Assembly: GCA_900074745.1 (NCBI GenBank) | Contig: LT598463.1 | Span: forward strand, 1,028,996 to 1,092,995 | Direction of reading: 5' to 3' | Length of the DNA stretch: 64,000 nucleotides | From: Lachancea mirantina | Lineage: Eukaryota; Ascomycota; Saccharomycetes; Saccharomycetales; Saccharomycetaceae | In this document: positions 1-9,467 of the stretch, piece after piece | Numbering within the stretch: the first letter of the stretch is position 1 | How the letters are laid out: the number at the start of each line of letters is the position of its first letter | Program-made: the position numbers and the translations under genes | The notes under the pieces: model-generated | Seen by the model: only the letters and a program-made list of their open reading frames with translations | Databases searched by the model: none | Told to the model about the DNA's origin: nothing

Positions 1-93
1 CCAAGAGAACTCTTCGTGAGCATCGCTTTCACAAGTTTGAAGGACAGCTGAGAGCTGATTTTGATAACAATTTCACCCGCTTTTTTTAGTGGC

Positions 94-3000
94 ATGCGAC
101 GAGCAGTCATATTTCAGATACTATGGATTGGGATTCTTTTTGTTTTTGGCATTGCAGCGAACAACGGTGCTAACTTTACATCAAACCTTTTGCTCATTAG
201 AGGTCTCTCCACCGCCCAAATGCAAATTTTCAATACAGGTTTTCAAAATGGCAATGTGTCCGCTAATGGTGGTAGTAGTAATAATAATGATGTTCCCACA
301 ACGTCAGCAGGTCTGATAAAAACCGGGGACGCAACATTCACAAGTACCAATAGCCCCTTGACCGGTGCAACTGGTTTAAATTCTGAATCTGGTGTCAACG
401 CGCGTTCTTCAGCTGACGCAGCTAATAGCTTTTCTACCGCTTCGATATCTTCGCCAGATTCACACTTATTTTCGGATACTTTGATGGGGTCTGATGCATT
501 GACACCCTCACCTGTGGAATCAGCTACGATGCCAACTTTAGCGGATACATCGAAGACATCTTCGGCTGTACCGTCGTTTAGGCTAGCTACATCATCTCCT
601 TTCGCTGGCACATCGACCTCATCATCTTTGGAATCGTTTGAGGCAGCTACGTCATCGTCTTTGGCTGATGCCTCGACTTCTTCGTCGCCTCTGGCGTCTG
701 ATACCCCAATTACATCTTCACTTTTGGCTTCTGATACCCCAATTACATCTTCGCCCTTAGCATCTGACTCCTCGAGGACATCTTCACCCTTGCCAGCGAC
801 TATCTCGTCAGCAACATTAGCATCTACGAGTGATCCTCAGTACACCTCAGACACCTCGGCATCTTCAATTGCTGCAGATTCTTACAGTTTATCGACCTCA
901 AACGCACCTTCTGGTACGCCTTCTTACAATAGTAAAGCGGTGCCATCTACGACTTCGACAGCTGAAGAAAATTCCTCGATTTATGCGACCACCGAAAGCC
1001 GATCTACCCCACCGTCGAAACACGGGGCCTCTGATTCTTTTACGTCGTCTACCTTACCGCTCTCCTCTGTGACTTTTTCAATGAGCCCTGAAACTCCGTC
1101 TTCAGATTTACCAATAACAATCTCGACCACAGCGTTAACCACAGCAAAAGAGCAGGAAACAGCTTCAAAGCTGTTGCCTTCCACGCCAGCTCGCAGCTCA
1201 ACCTCTTCCCCTGTCGAAACCTACCTCATAACGGCAGTAACCACATTTCCGATAGCTTTTGGAAGCTCCGGCACGACGTCTGATCCAGAATTAAGCACTC
1301 TCGAGGTGCAAACTTCCAGCCCAAGCGACACAGAAAAAAGCGGCACTATTCCTATTTCATCAGCTGCATTTTCAACTACTGAGACGCCTTCAACTGATCA
1401 GAAAGGATCGTTCTTTTCGTCCTCTGCGTCCTCGACGATTCCTACCGCGGATTTAATCGGTTCGACAGGAGAGGACATGACCCCATCTTCATCTATGGCT
1501 TTCGAAAGCCAGTCAAGTTCTTTTGTAGGAGACAGTACATCATCACTTCCGACAATCTACACATCCTCCCCCCCACAAGACTCCTCAATATTGGAAAGTC
1601 AATCTTCGGAGCTAGTGTATACTCTGATCCAAGAAAGTACTGTCCCTACCCCGACGTCGACACCGCTGGCATCGTACCAACGTTCCACCTCATCGCCCTC
1701 TAGCATGGGTGCGTCTCAGAATACGTTTCCGACCCCAATCTCCCTTAGCACCTCTGGCTCTCCCAGCTCGACCATTCAGCCGAACCAGGCTTCCACTGTC
1801 GCACAATCCCAGCCCAACACTATAATAAACACGCATTCCTCTACGTTGGACTCAACTTCATTCTCAGCAGATACGGGACGGCTGCCTCCAGCGTCCGTAA
1901 CGTCACCTATTACCACGATTTACACAATTACCTCAACAACACCCTCTCAGAAGCCGACGCAGACGCAGACGCAAGGTGACAATTCACAGGCTCCGATTGC
2001 AAGTTTAACTTCATCCGTCCAGTATACGACACAAACAAGAGGTGAAGCTCCTTCTTCTCCATCGAGTTTTTTATTAACAACCCCGTTACAAGAAACCTCT
2101 TACCTTTTTTCAAGCTCCTTGGGTCCTCAATCGGGACAGCAGACGTCGATCGACTTGGCAACTTCTAGTAATGCTGAAAGCTTCATGGCTGACTCTTCAA
2201 CTCAAAGCACATCTCTTCCAGTCACTGTTTTTCCCAACACAGATTTAAGCGACGGTACAATATCATTGTCTTTTAGCTCAACGCCCGAAATTTATTCTTC
2301 CAAGACCGAGTCAGCGGGAGCCTTCATTACGAGCACCGCCACTATGACGACGGCACTGTCAGCGAGTCAGTCTTCACCCTACAGTAAGAGCCTCGCGCAA
2401 GAAACTTCAGAACCTTCGACAATGCTGTCCAATGTGGATTTGTCCTCTCTTAGTGATTCTCCTACCTCAGAAGCCCTTACAGGCTCTATTGCTTCCACAG
2501 CTACGTCCACAGGGACTGTGACCACCATAAGCGCCACTACCTTAATTTCTTTCAACGATGCCTCAAGCTCCTTTACTGGCTCCGCTGTTCTTCCTACTGA
2601 AAGCGCCTCCTCAGGAAGCCAATTGGAATCAAACTCTATTACTACTGACACAGCGAATGGCGGAAAATTATCCACTAGTATTGTTTCAATTTCTTCAAGC
2701 ATACCACCGGTCACGCAAAGTGCCGTTACAACCAATTCTCAAATGACTTTCTCGCAGCAGACTAATACTGGTATTTTACAGTCGATGAAGACCCGCTCCT
2801 CAAATGACGGAGGCGAACATACCTTACAAACTGTCTCGCCAACAGCTTACGCGTCTACTCAGGCGTCCTCGCTTTCAAATTCTGATGAACTTTCCAGTCA
2901 ACAGGCTGGAAGTGGGACGACTGGAAGCGGGGAGTCCAATTCCGGGTGGTTGCCTTTTGTAATAGTAACAGAATCTACGATGTCCAACCCCTCATCTGCC

Positions 3001-5502
3001 ACAGGATCGTTCGATGCAGGCGCAACAGCAACTCTCCCCCAGGTTATATCGCCATCAACACCCGTATCACAGCCTCCTAACTATACTCTCATAACAGTTG
3101 GCTTCACCGAGCCTCTCAACTACCCTTTTTTAATCCGGAACCCTTTGGCCTCTGCTCAAATTTTCAATTTCCTACCTTTGGTGCTTTGCTACCCATTTAA
3201 TTACTCCTCGAGTCAAGTTTCAGCGAGAGACTTGAGGCCGGTCATCGATTCTTCGGTTTCAAAAGCTCAGTCATCGCGAAATGAGCTTTCAGACTCGTTC
3301 TTACAGCAGAGGGATACCTTCATGCAGCATGGAAATAGATGGAAGGATGTTGACTTTTCCCAGGTTGTTGTTGGGGGAATCATTCCCACCATAATACCAA
3401 ACAAAGATTATATTGCATCCGTCGCTATCGTCTATTTCCCATCGCGCGCGGTAAACGTCCTTCAAAAAATGGTCTTGAATAATAATTCAAGGTTGTACAA
3501 CAACCCTGTGCCATATGAAGAATCTCTTGCTGCGCTGATTGACCCTTCCGTTCCCTTGACTGGTCTGATAAACTCAGATGGTTCAAGTGGTGGTGGACAA
3601 ACTGGTAATGGCAATCAAGGGAATGGCGGTTCTTCGTCTGGTTCGGGTTCCCAATCAGGCTCAAAAGGCTCAGGAGGATCAGGGAACTGGGCAATATCTG
3701 GATCTCTTGATAATTCCCAAAAAACTGCAATGACATTCAAGATAACTAAAAGACTGGTCATATTTTTACCAGTTTTCGGCGCTGTGATTGCCTCCTGGTT
3801 AATTGTCGTTCTTTATCTTGGCAAGAAGATCTATAAGGTTGACACTCTTGACCACATATTGTATTCCACTGATAAAAAGTGGTCGGCTGAACATCCACTT
3901 GCTCGGACAAAGCTAAAGGACTTGGAAAAGCTCAAATATAAACAACATGACCCCGAAAAGTACGCCCATGATTACTATGAAAACTTTGAGAACGACGACA
4001 CAGAATCTTTTGACCCAGACGATCTGGTTTCTGTGGGTGATAATCTGTACTACAGCAGACACAGTGGTCTGAGTTACACCATGGGTCCGGACGGTAATTT
4101 ATATTATGCCGGCTTGTCTTATAGAGAGGCGACATCGGCAGAGGATGCAGTCAGACAGAATTATGAAGATACAGCGAGGATCAATGAAAGGAAACCACCT
4201 GTTGAAAAGTATCAAGATGACCACACTCCCCGTACCGAAGCCCAAAGCATTAAATCCGAGGATATTGAAATCGACGAAGATGGCAACATTGAGATATTTG
4301 TATCAGAAGAGGATCAAGCAGCGATGGATACGTACAATACGGACACAGTGGAGAGCTACAATAACAAGGGACGCTATCACCCCAATGCCTTTATGGCTGA
4401 CGAGGGATTAGTCAATCAGGCTTCTTCCTCAGAGGAGCAGCAACCTGGCACGAATTCTCCTCTGAACTCACTACTTTTGAAAACAGGCGGGAATATCATG
4501 TTCCCGTCGAGTCATGGATCAAATTCCATGCCAGAGGCAATTACCAACGAAAATTTGGAAGAGTTTTTCTACGGGGCAGCTGAGGCTCAAGATCTGAACT
4601 GTTTAGAAAATGTGGCGTTCGAGCAAGATGACGACGTTGAGAATTTCATTTTTGAGGATCTCGGCGTGGACGTTACCACATCCGACGATGAGGATGTCAA
4701 CGATGTCAACGATGTCAACGTTGGAGATTTTGATGAACTCGACGAAGTAATGTACAATCGACTCTCAAGATTGAGTGGCTTAGTTGCTGGTCAACCATCA
4801 ACATCTGATCTTACAACGTATCAAGGTATTTTAGAGCAGCAATACGCCAACAGAGTTCGCGAGCTCGAGAGCGTTGCTTCCCTTTATCAAAATCCTGACC
4901 AAAGCCTTTTGACGGGCGATGGGTCGTCATATTATGCCAGTTCTTCACAGGCGAACCCCACTTCTACTACGGCATGTGAAACGTTCGATTCCGCGATACG
5001 TCCAGAGAAGACCTATAAAGCATTGAGAGCACACAAGTCTACTACCCAAACTCCAAGTCACTCTTCAGGTTTCACTTTTAACGAGCATACAAGTGGGGAA
5101 CTGCTTTCTTCGGCCTCCAACAAAGCTCACAAATCCAAAAAGCTCTATCGCCGAAGCGTAAGAGGCCACACAAGAAGTGTTAGCTGTAACTCGGCCGATG
5201 TGTTTTTGAAAAGTTCGGAACCTAACACAAGTTCCAAACTTCATTTGACACCCAAATTGCGGCAAAGGAACGACGGTAAATCCAACTCCAAGAAAAAGAA
5301 GAAAATCAGCGTAAGGCATTCGATTGCAGAAAGTTTCAGTTCCAGCATAGTTTTGTCAAAAGTTAATTATTCCAGAAGAACTTCAAGAGCGAGCGAAGTT
5401 GGGCCCCATGGGCATACCTTTGAGGATCTCAGGAACGTATCGATCTCGGGTCCCATTTCGACAGAAAACTCACTTGGATGGTCAGCTTTCGAAAACGATT
5501 AA
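94..5502 (+). CDS. HKR1: Signalling mucin Hkr1 (osmosensor, HOG pathway)
   Basis: Single-pass plasma-membrane mucin that feeds the SHO1 branch of the HOG osmotic pathway. From the ATG at 94 the product is 1802 residues, the same length as S. cerevisiae Hkr1. Seen: a hydrophobic signal peptide (about residues 1-22), a very long Ser/Thr-rich region (about 30-960) with short tandem units around nt 680-790 (TSSPLASDTPI-like), then a non-mucin segment (about 996-1160) in the position of the Hkr1-Msb2 homology domain. A Gly/Ser linker and one transmembrane helix (about 1221-1242) follow, and a long acidic-then-basic cytoplasmic tail has a DVN triplet repeat near nt 4695. Msb2 shares this layout, but the long tail and the ARO80 neighbour point to HKR1. 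The frame continues upstream to nt 61 without an ATG. Confidence 0.93.
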   Translation: MRRAVIFQILWIGILFVFGIAANNGANFTSNLLLIRGLSTAQMQIFNTGFQNGNVSANGGSSNNNDVPTTSAGLIKTGDATFTSTNSPLTGATGLNSESGVNARSSADAANSFSTASISSPDSHLFSDTLMGSDALTPSPVESATMPTLADTSKTSSAVPSFRLATSSPFAGTSTSSSLESFEAATSSSLADASTSSSPLASDTPITSSLLASDTPITSSPLASDSSRTSSPLPATISSATLASTSDPQYTSDTSASSIAADSYSLSTSNAPSGTPSYNSKAVPSTTSTAEENSSIYATTESRSTPPSKHGASDSFTSSTLPLSSVTFSMSPETPSSDLPITISTTALTTAKEQETASKLLPSTPARSSTSSPVETYLITAVTTFPIAFGSSGTTSDPELSTLEVQTSSPSDTEKSGTIPISSAAFSTTETPSTDQKGSFFSSSASSTIPTADLIGSTGEDMTPSSSMAFESQSSSFVGDSTSSLPTIYTSSPPQDSSILESQSSELVYTLIQESTVPTPTSTPLASYQRSTSSPSSMGASQNTFPTPISLSTSGSPSSTIQPNQASTVAQSQPNTIINTHSSTLDSTSFSADTGRLPPASVTSPITTIYTITSTTPSQKPTQTQTQGDNSQAPIASLTSSVQYTTQTRGEAPSSPSSFLLTTPLQETSYLFSSSLGPQSGQQTSIDLATSSNAESFMADSSTQSTSLPVTVFPNTDLSDGTISLSFSSTPEIYSSKTESAGAFITSTATMTTALSASQSSPYSKSLAQETSEPSTMLSNVDLSSLSDSPTSEALTGSIASTATSTGTVTTISATTLISFNDASSSFTGSAVLPTESASSGSQLESNSITTDTANGGKLSTSIVSISSSIPPVTQSAVTTNSQMTFSQQTNTGILQSMKTRSSNDGGEHTLQTVSPTAYASTQASSLSNSDELSSQQAGSGTTGSGESNSGWLPFVIVTESTMSNPSSATGSFDAGATATLPQVISPSTPVSQPPNYTLITVGFTEPLNYPFLIRNPLASAQIFNFLPLVLCYPFNYSSSQVSARDLRPVIDSSVSKAQSSRNELSDSFLQQRDTFMQHGNRWKDVDFSQVVVGGIIPTIIPNKDYIASVAIVYFPSRAVNVLQKMVLNNNSRLYNNPVPYEESLAALIDPSVPLTGLINSDGSSGGGQTGNGNQGNGGSSSGSGSQSGSKGSGGSGNWAISGSLDNSQKTAMTFKITKRLVIFLPVFGAVIASWLIVVLYLGKKIYKVDTLDHILYSTDKKWSAEHPLARTKLKDLEKLKYKQHDPEKYAHDYYENFENDDTESFDPDDLVSVGDNLYYSRHSGLSYTMGPDGNLYYAGLSYREATSAEDAVRQNYEDTARINERKPPVEKYQDDHTPRTEAQSIKSEDIEIDEDGNIEIFVSEEDQAAMDTYNTDTVESYNNKGRYHPNAFMADEGLVNQASSSEEQQPGTNSPLNSLLLKTGGNIMFPSSHGSNSMPEAITNENLEEFFYGAAEAQDLNCLENVAFEQDDDVENFIFEDLGVDVTTSDDEDVNDVNDVNVGDFDELDEVMYNRLSRLSGLVAGQPSTSDLTTYQGILEQQYANRVRELESVASLYQNPDQSLLTGDGSSYYASSSQANPTSTTACETFDSAIRPEKTYKALRAHKSTTQTPSHSSGFTFNEHTSGELLSSASNKAHKSKKLYRRSVRGHTRSVSCNSADVFLKSSEPNTSSKLHLTPKLRQRNDGKSNSKKKKKISVRHSIAESFSSSIVLSKVNYSRRTSRASEVGPHGHTFEDLRNVSISGPISTENSLGWSAFEND

Positions 5503-5672
5503 TCAACATTATAGTATATATATATATGTATTTTAATCTATTTCACGAATACTAATCATAATTACGTGACCAGATCGTCGGAGTTCGAAAATTATTTATT
5601 TGAAAACGAGCCATAGGAAGCCGATGAGATTGGAAAAAGTTGAACAGAAAAGCCAAGCTTCTGGAAGTTGAC

Positions 5673-8255
5673 ATGGAGAGCGATCAAAGCTCCTTTGGAA
5701 CTGAGCTTGGTACCTTAGGAAAAAAATGGAGCAGAGCTTACCGCGCATGTTTGAATTGCAAAGCTCGGAAAATCAAATGTGATTTGGGTCCACCGGACAA
5801 TCCTCACGATCCCCCTTGCCTTAGATGTAAAAGAGAACGGAAAGAGTGCGTTTTTCCAAGCCCTAATGCTCAGCGAATTTCGAAGAGGAAGCTTCAGGAA
5901 GTTGAAGACAGTCTAAACAATAGTGATACTTTGAATAAATATGCGAAGTACTATGAGGCCGAAGGTTCATCGATCTCACAACGAGATTACAGAGGAGATC
6001 GTTCCGATTGTCCGTCCGTTTTGGGTACAATGCAAGGAGCCTTGGAGTTTCTGGCGAAAGCAGCAGCATCGGTCGCGAAACAGGGTTCCAAATCTAAATC
6101 AGATTTAGCTGCTGATTGTAACTACATTAAACTCAAATGCACTAAATTTAACAAAATGTTGACAGAAGAAATCGACGAGAAGACGCCGTATTTTGATGGT
6201 GAAAGTTCTGAGGACTGGACTCTCTCCAAATCAACCAACTGTGATGGAGTTTCTAGTTCGTCCACATCGTTTATTGATGACTTGAGATCGATGAAGTCAA
6301 AACGACAGGCGATTCATTCCGATATCGACTACATCGGGCCCGAAAAGCTACTTTCCAGAAACGAAGCCTGTGCATTCATTGATGTTTTCTTCACCGTCAT
6401 GCATCCCTTTTATCCATATGTGCCGCTGCAGCTTCACAATTTCGCAGCACTTCAGGAATACCCAATTTTACTAGTAGCTATATTAACAATATCATCGCGG
6501 TATCATAGCTTTGGAGAACTCGGGCTGGAGGATAACAACAACCACAATAGGCCCAGAAATATTGACGTGCATGAAAAACTTTGGACACACTGCCAACGAC
6601 TTATGTCTCGAACTGTGTGGGCTGAAGCCAGTACGCGATCTATAGGTACTGTCTTGGCTTTACTACTTTTCACAGAATGGAATCCAAGAGCGGTTCATTG
6701 GAGGCATTCGGACTATGCAAACAGCGATGACATTCACAGCAATAAGAATTCGGCAATAGACTCGACCGACCATGAATGTTTAACGGGCCAACGTGTGTTA
6801 AGAAGAAGCAATCGCATGGCCTGGATGCTGTCCGGAACAGCTGTTAGGCTTGCACAAGACATGGGGTTTTTGAAATGTAGCTCAAAAATATTCGTGGCAG
6901 CGCATGCTTCAGAGATTAAGTCGGCTATAACCATGAATCAACCAAGCAACCTACTGAATTCGCTGTCCGAAATTGTTCTCAACGCACATGAGAAATTTTC
7001 AGATGAAGAAAGGGCGTCATTTGACCGCCTTCTTGAAAAGCCTTCCTCTAGGCGCCGATGGGATGACCTCCTGGAGAGCCTTGACAAGGAGCACTTAACT
7101 TCTGAGGCACAGGAGGATTTGAAAAGGGAATTTTTAAATGACGAATACGCTCTTTCTTATGTGGATCCCGATGCCGGCCGCCTAGCTCCGGAGACAGGCG
7201 GAGAGATTAAGCTCGAGGCAAAGTTCACGTTCGCGCAAAGGGCAAAAATCGAGCTCCTTCGCATAGCTTACATTGGCTATGAAAGCATTTACCGGGAGCA
7301 CACGAAAAGTGTCGCAAGTCCGCACAGCCACAGGATCGCCATTCTCAACGTGTTAAGTCCATTGATGGAGTCATGGCTCAATACTTACAGACCACTAATA
7401 CAGACATGCGCCGACCAGCCCATTTCTTTGAAAACTCACTGCGAAATAGACCGCGAGGGCCTGAGAAGTGGGTTCTACTACTGCCGGCTTTATTTCTACT
7501 CGTTCGCACTACAGTTTGAGACCGACAGTAACGGCAATAAGAAGCTCAGACCCAGCGACATCACAAGAAGTGCACATTATGTTGATCAGGCGTGTGCCGC
7601 GGCCATCGAGGTTTTGGACTCGGCGCTACGTGTGCACGCCTTGCACATGCTCAAATACATGCCCGTACAGTGGGTCACCCGCATCGTGCGTTCCGTCGCG
7701 TTCATCGTCAAATGCTATTTAACTTTGAGGGCTGCTCCCGAGACTGCTTCGTTGGACTCGGCGACAAGGGTGCTGATGTTGAGCATGATACCCGGTGAAG
7801 AAATCGTACAGAAGATCCAGAGCATTGCCGTAGCGATGCGAGAAGCTTCTCCAGACTTGCTGCACCTGTGCTTCCGATTCTCGAAGGTCCTGATGTACCT
7901 TTGTACGGAGCTGACGTCGCGAGCCAAGTCTGACGTTGCACCCGCCAAACGATCCCAGACCAAAGCAACGAGCCCAGAAACTGCGCTCCACGACAACGAA
8001 GATGAAGACGACCACGACCACGACCACCACTATCACAACCCTTCCGTTTCCATTTCTCCACCGCCACCGCCAGCCGAGCCGACGCACGCTGCTACGGATC
8101 TGCTCGACTGGTTCATGACGAGCGAAGAAGTGGGCCTCGATTTCGTCGCGCCCTGGACGGAAATGATCGAGCAGCAATTCATCATTGGCGATCTGACAAA
8201 GACCTATGATACTTTGTACAATGAGGCCATGGGCTTTGACTTCAACACCCAGTAG
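5673..8255 (+). CDS. ARO80: Zn2Cys6 transcription activator Aro80
   Basis: Nuclear activator of aromatic amino acid catabolism genes (ARO9, ARO10 in S. cerevisiae). The 860-residue product has an N-terminal binuclear zinc cluster with Cys26, Cys29, Cys36, Cys49, Cys52 and Cys59, and a long 12-residue insert between the third and fourth cysteines. The rest looks like the fungal-specific transcription-factor middle region. Near the C-terminus lies a low-complexity Asp/His run followed by a proline run (nt about 8000-8075), then an acidic, aromatic tail that could activate. The gene follows HKR1 in the same direction after 170 bp, as YDR421W follows YDR420W. The frame opens at a TTG at 5640, but the first ATG at 5673 is the likely start. 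The family is certain; the assignment to ARO80 rests mainly on synteny. Confidence 0.92.
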   Translation: MESDQSSFGTELGTLGKKWSRAYRACLNCKARKIKCDLGPPDNPHDPPCLRCKRERKECVFPSPNAQRISKRKLQEVEDSLNNSDTLNKYAKYYEAEGSSISQRDYRGDRSDCPSVLGTMQGALEFLAKAAASVAKQGSKSKSDLAADCNYIKLKCTKFNKMLTEEIDEKTPYFDGESSEDWTLSKSTNCDGVSSSSTSFIDDLRSMKSKRQAIHSDIDYIGPEKLLSRNEACAFIDVFFTVMHPFYPYVPLQLHNFAALQEYPILLVAILTISSRYHSFGELGLEDNNNHNRPRNIDVHEKLWTHCQRLMSRTVWAEASTRSIGTVLALLLFTEWNPRAVHWRHSDYANSDDIHSNKNSAIDSTDHECLTGQRVLRRSNRMAWMLSGTAVRLAQDMGFLKCSSKIFVAAHASEIKSAITMNQPSNLLNSLSEIVLNAHEKFSDEERASFDRLLEKPSSRRRWDDLLESLDKEHLTSEAQEDLKREFLNDEYALSYVDPDAGRLAPETGGEIKLEAKFTFAQRAKIELLRIAYIGYESIYREHTKSVASPHSHRIAILNVLSPLMESWLNTYRPLIQTCADQPISLKTHCEIDREGLRSGFYYCRLYFYSFALQFETDSNGNKKLRPSDITRSAHYVDQACAAAIEVLDSALRVHALHMLKYMPVQWVTRIVRSVAFIVKCYLTLRAAPETASLDSATRVLMLSMIPGEEIVQKIQSIAVAMREASPDLLHLCFRFSKVLMYLCTELTSRAKSDVAPAKRSQTKATSPETALHDNEDEDDHDHDHHYHNPSVSISPPPPPAEPTHAATDLLDWFMTSEEVGLDFVAPWTEMIEQQFIIGDLTKTYDTLYNEAMGFDFNTQ

Positions 8256-9467
8256 ATGCCCTTCGACTCGGACAGTTTGGTACAAAGTGACACGAACAGC
8301 ACCCATGCACCACCACACCAGTACATTCACGGGTCTCTCAATGTCATGCGAGACCCTTGCAGCCCTGTCCCGTAACACAAAAACGACCGCGTCCCCTATT
8401 TTACTCTCCGTTTCTTTTTGAGCGGAGGTATGAGTGCGTGTTTGTGCTACCAGCGCAAGAGCCACAAAAACGCATCAATAGGGTATCACGTCGAAAGGAA
8501 AAAAAGAAATAGGGACGGGGTGCATTATGTCAGCTTTCAAAACACTGGAAGAAAGCCCTCTCGTCATCTCAAATTCCTTTTCCAGGATGCATACAGCCAC
8601 AAGCTTACCGTCCGTCGCTACCCTGTTGCCGCGACGGCAGAGCCGAGACGTAGTGTGCGGTATTTTTTCATAAGCCGCACGCCATCATGGCACCGCCCAG
8701 GCGGGCGTCTGAAAGCCTGGGAAAATGGAACAGAGATCCGGAGAGGTCTCAGTATGGCACGGATGAGCCCTGATTTAAAAGTGGATTGACAGGCGTTTGT
8801 CGGTCGTGATGAAGGAAAAAAAAAGAACGCCATACTTAGAGTTGAGGAACTTTTGACAATAGCAGATTTAGCCAGGAATTAGCCCCAGGGCGTGAGCTAA
8901 AAACTGCTAGGACTTGCGACTTGAATTCTGGTTTGGAAACACGCGGTGTTTCTGCCTGTTTGAAATAAAGACACGACGAGATCGAAGAGATTGAGGTGTG
9001 TGTACAGTAGAGGGCTTTAAATTTGTGCTGTTGATCTTGGTTTGGTTGATAGTTTTCCAGAGGTGGCGGTGACAGGAGTGTCTACTAGAGTGTCTACTAG
9101 AGTGTCTACTAGAGTGTCTACTACAGTGTCTACAGCGTCCGCGTTGCCCATTTCAATCGTTGGGCACAGAGAGGTTTTTCACTAGTCTTTTTAATTTGTC
9201 GCGGTCCGGGTTGGGCTGGATATAAGACATCGCTGAAAAAGCCACTCAAAGGGGTTTTCCACGTCAGCTAAGACGTGTCGGTGGTTTACGAAAATCGCGG
9301 ATTCTTCTCTAGTTTCAGGGTCTTCACAAGCATAGCAACGCTAGCGACGCGCGGTTTTTTTTCCTTCGGTTTTCTTGTTGATAATTTCTTGATTCCGGTG
9401 CTTTTAATAAATCCGTCGGGGACCGTTGGAGTTTCGAGAGAAGTCAAAATTCGAATCAGAAAGGCCC
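8256..9467. other. Intergenic region ARO80-GIS4 (1.2 kb)
   Basis: No convincing gene on either strand; open frames here lack homology or a proper start. It should contain the ARO80 3' end and the GIS4 promoter. The only clear structure is the 12-bp tandem repeat at 9077-9136. Confidence 0.6.
9077..9136. repeat. 12-bp tandem repeat, five units
   Basis: The unit AGTGTCTACTAG occurs three times exactly, followed by one copy ending in C and one copy diverged in its last four bases (AGTGTCTACAGC). It lies about 330 bp upstream of the GIS4 start. Its role is unknown; it may be a length-variable minisatellite or a set of regulator sites. Confidence 0.9.

Noticed and set aside
7719-8465. Long minus-strand frame (248 codons) opposite the ARO80 3' end
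   Set aside because: It lies antisense to a recognised coding region, contains a poly-Val run that is the shadow of the Asp/His codons, and has no recognisable domain.
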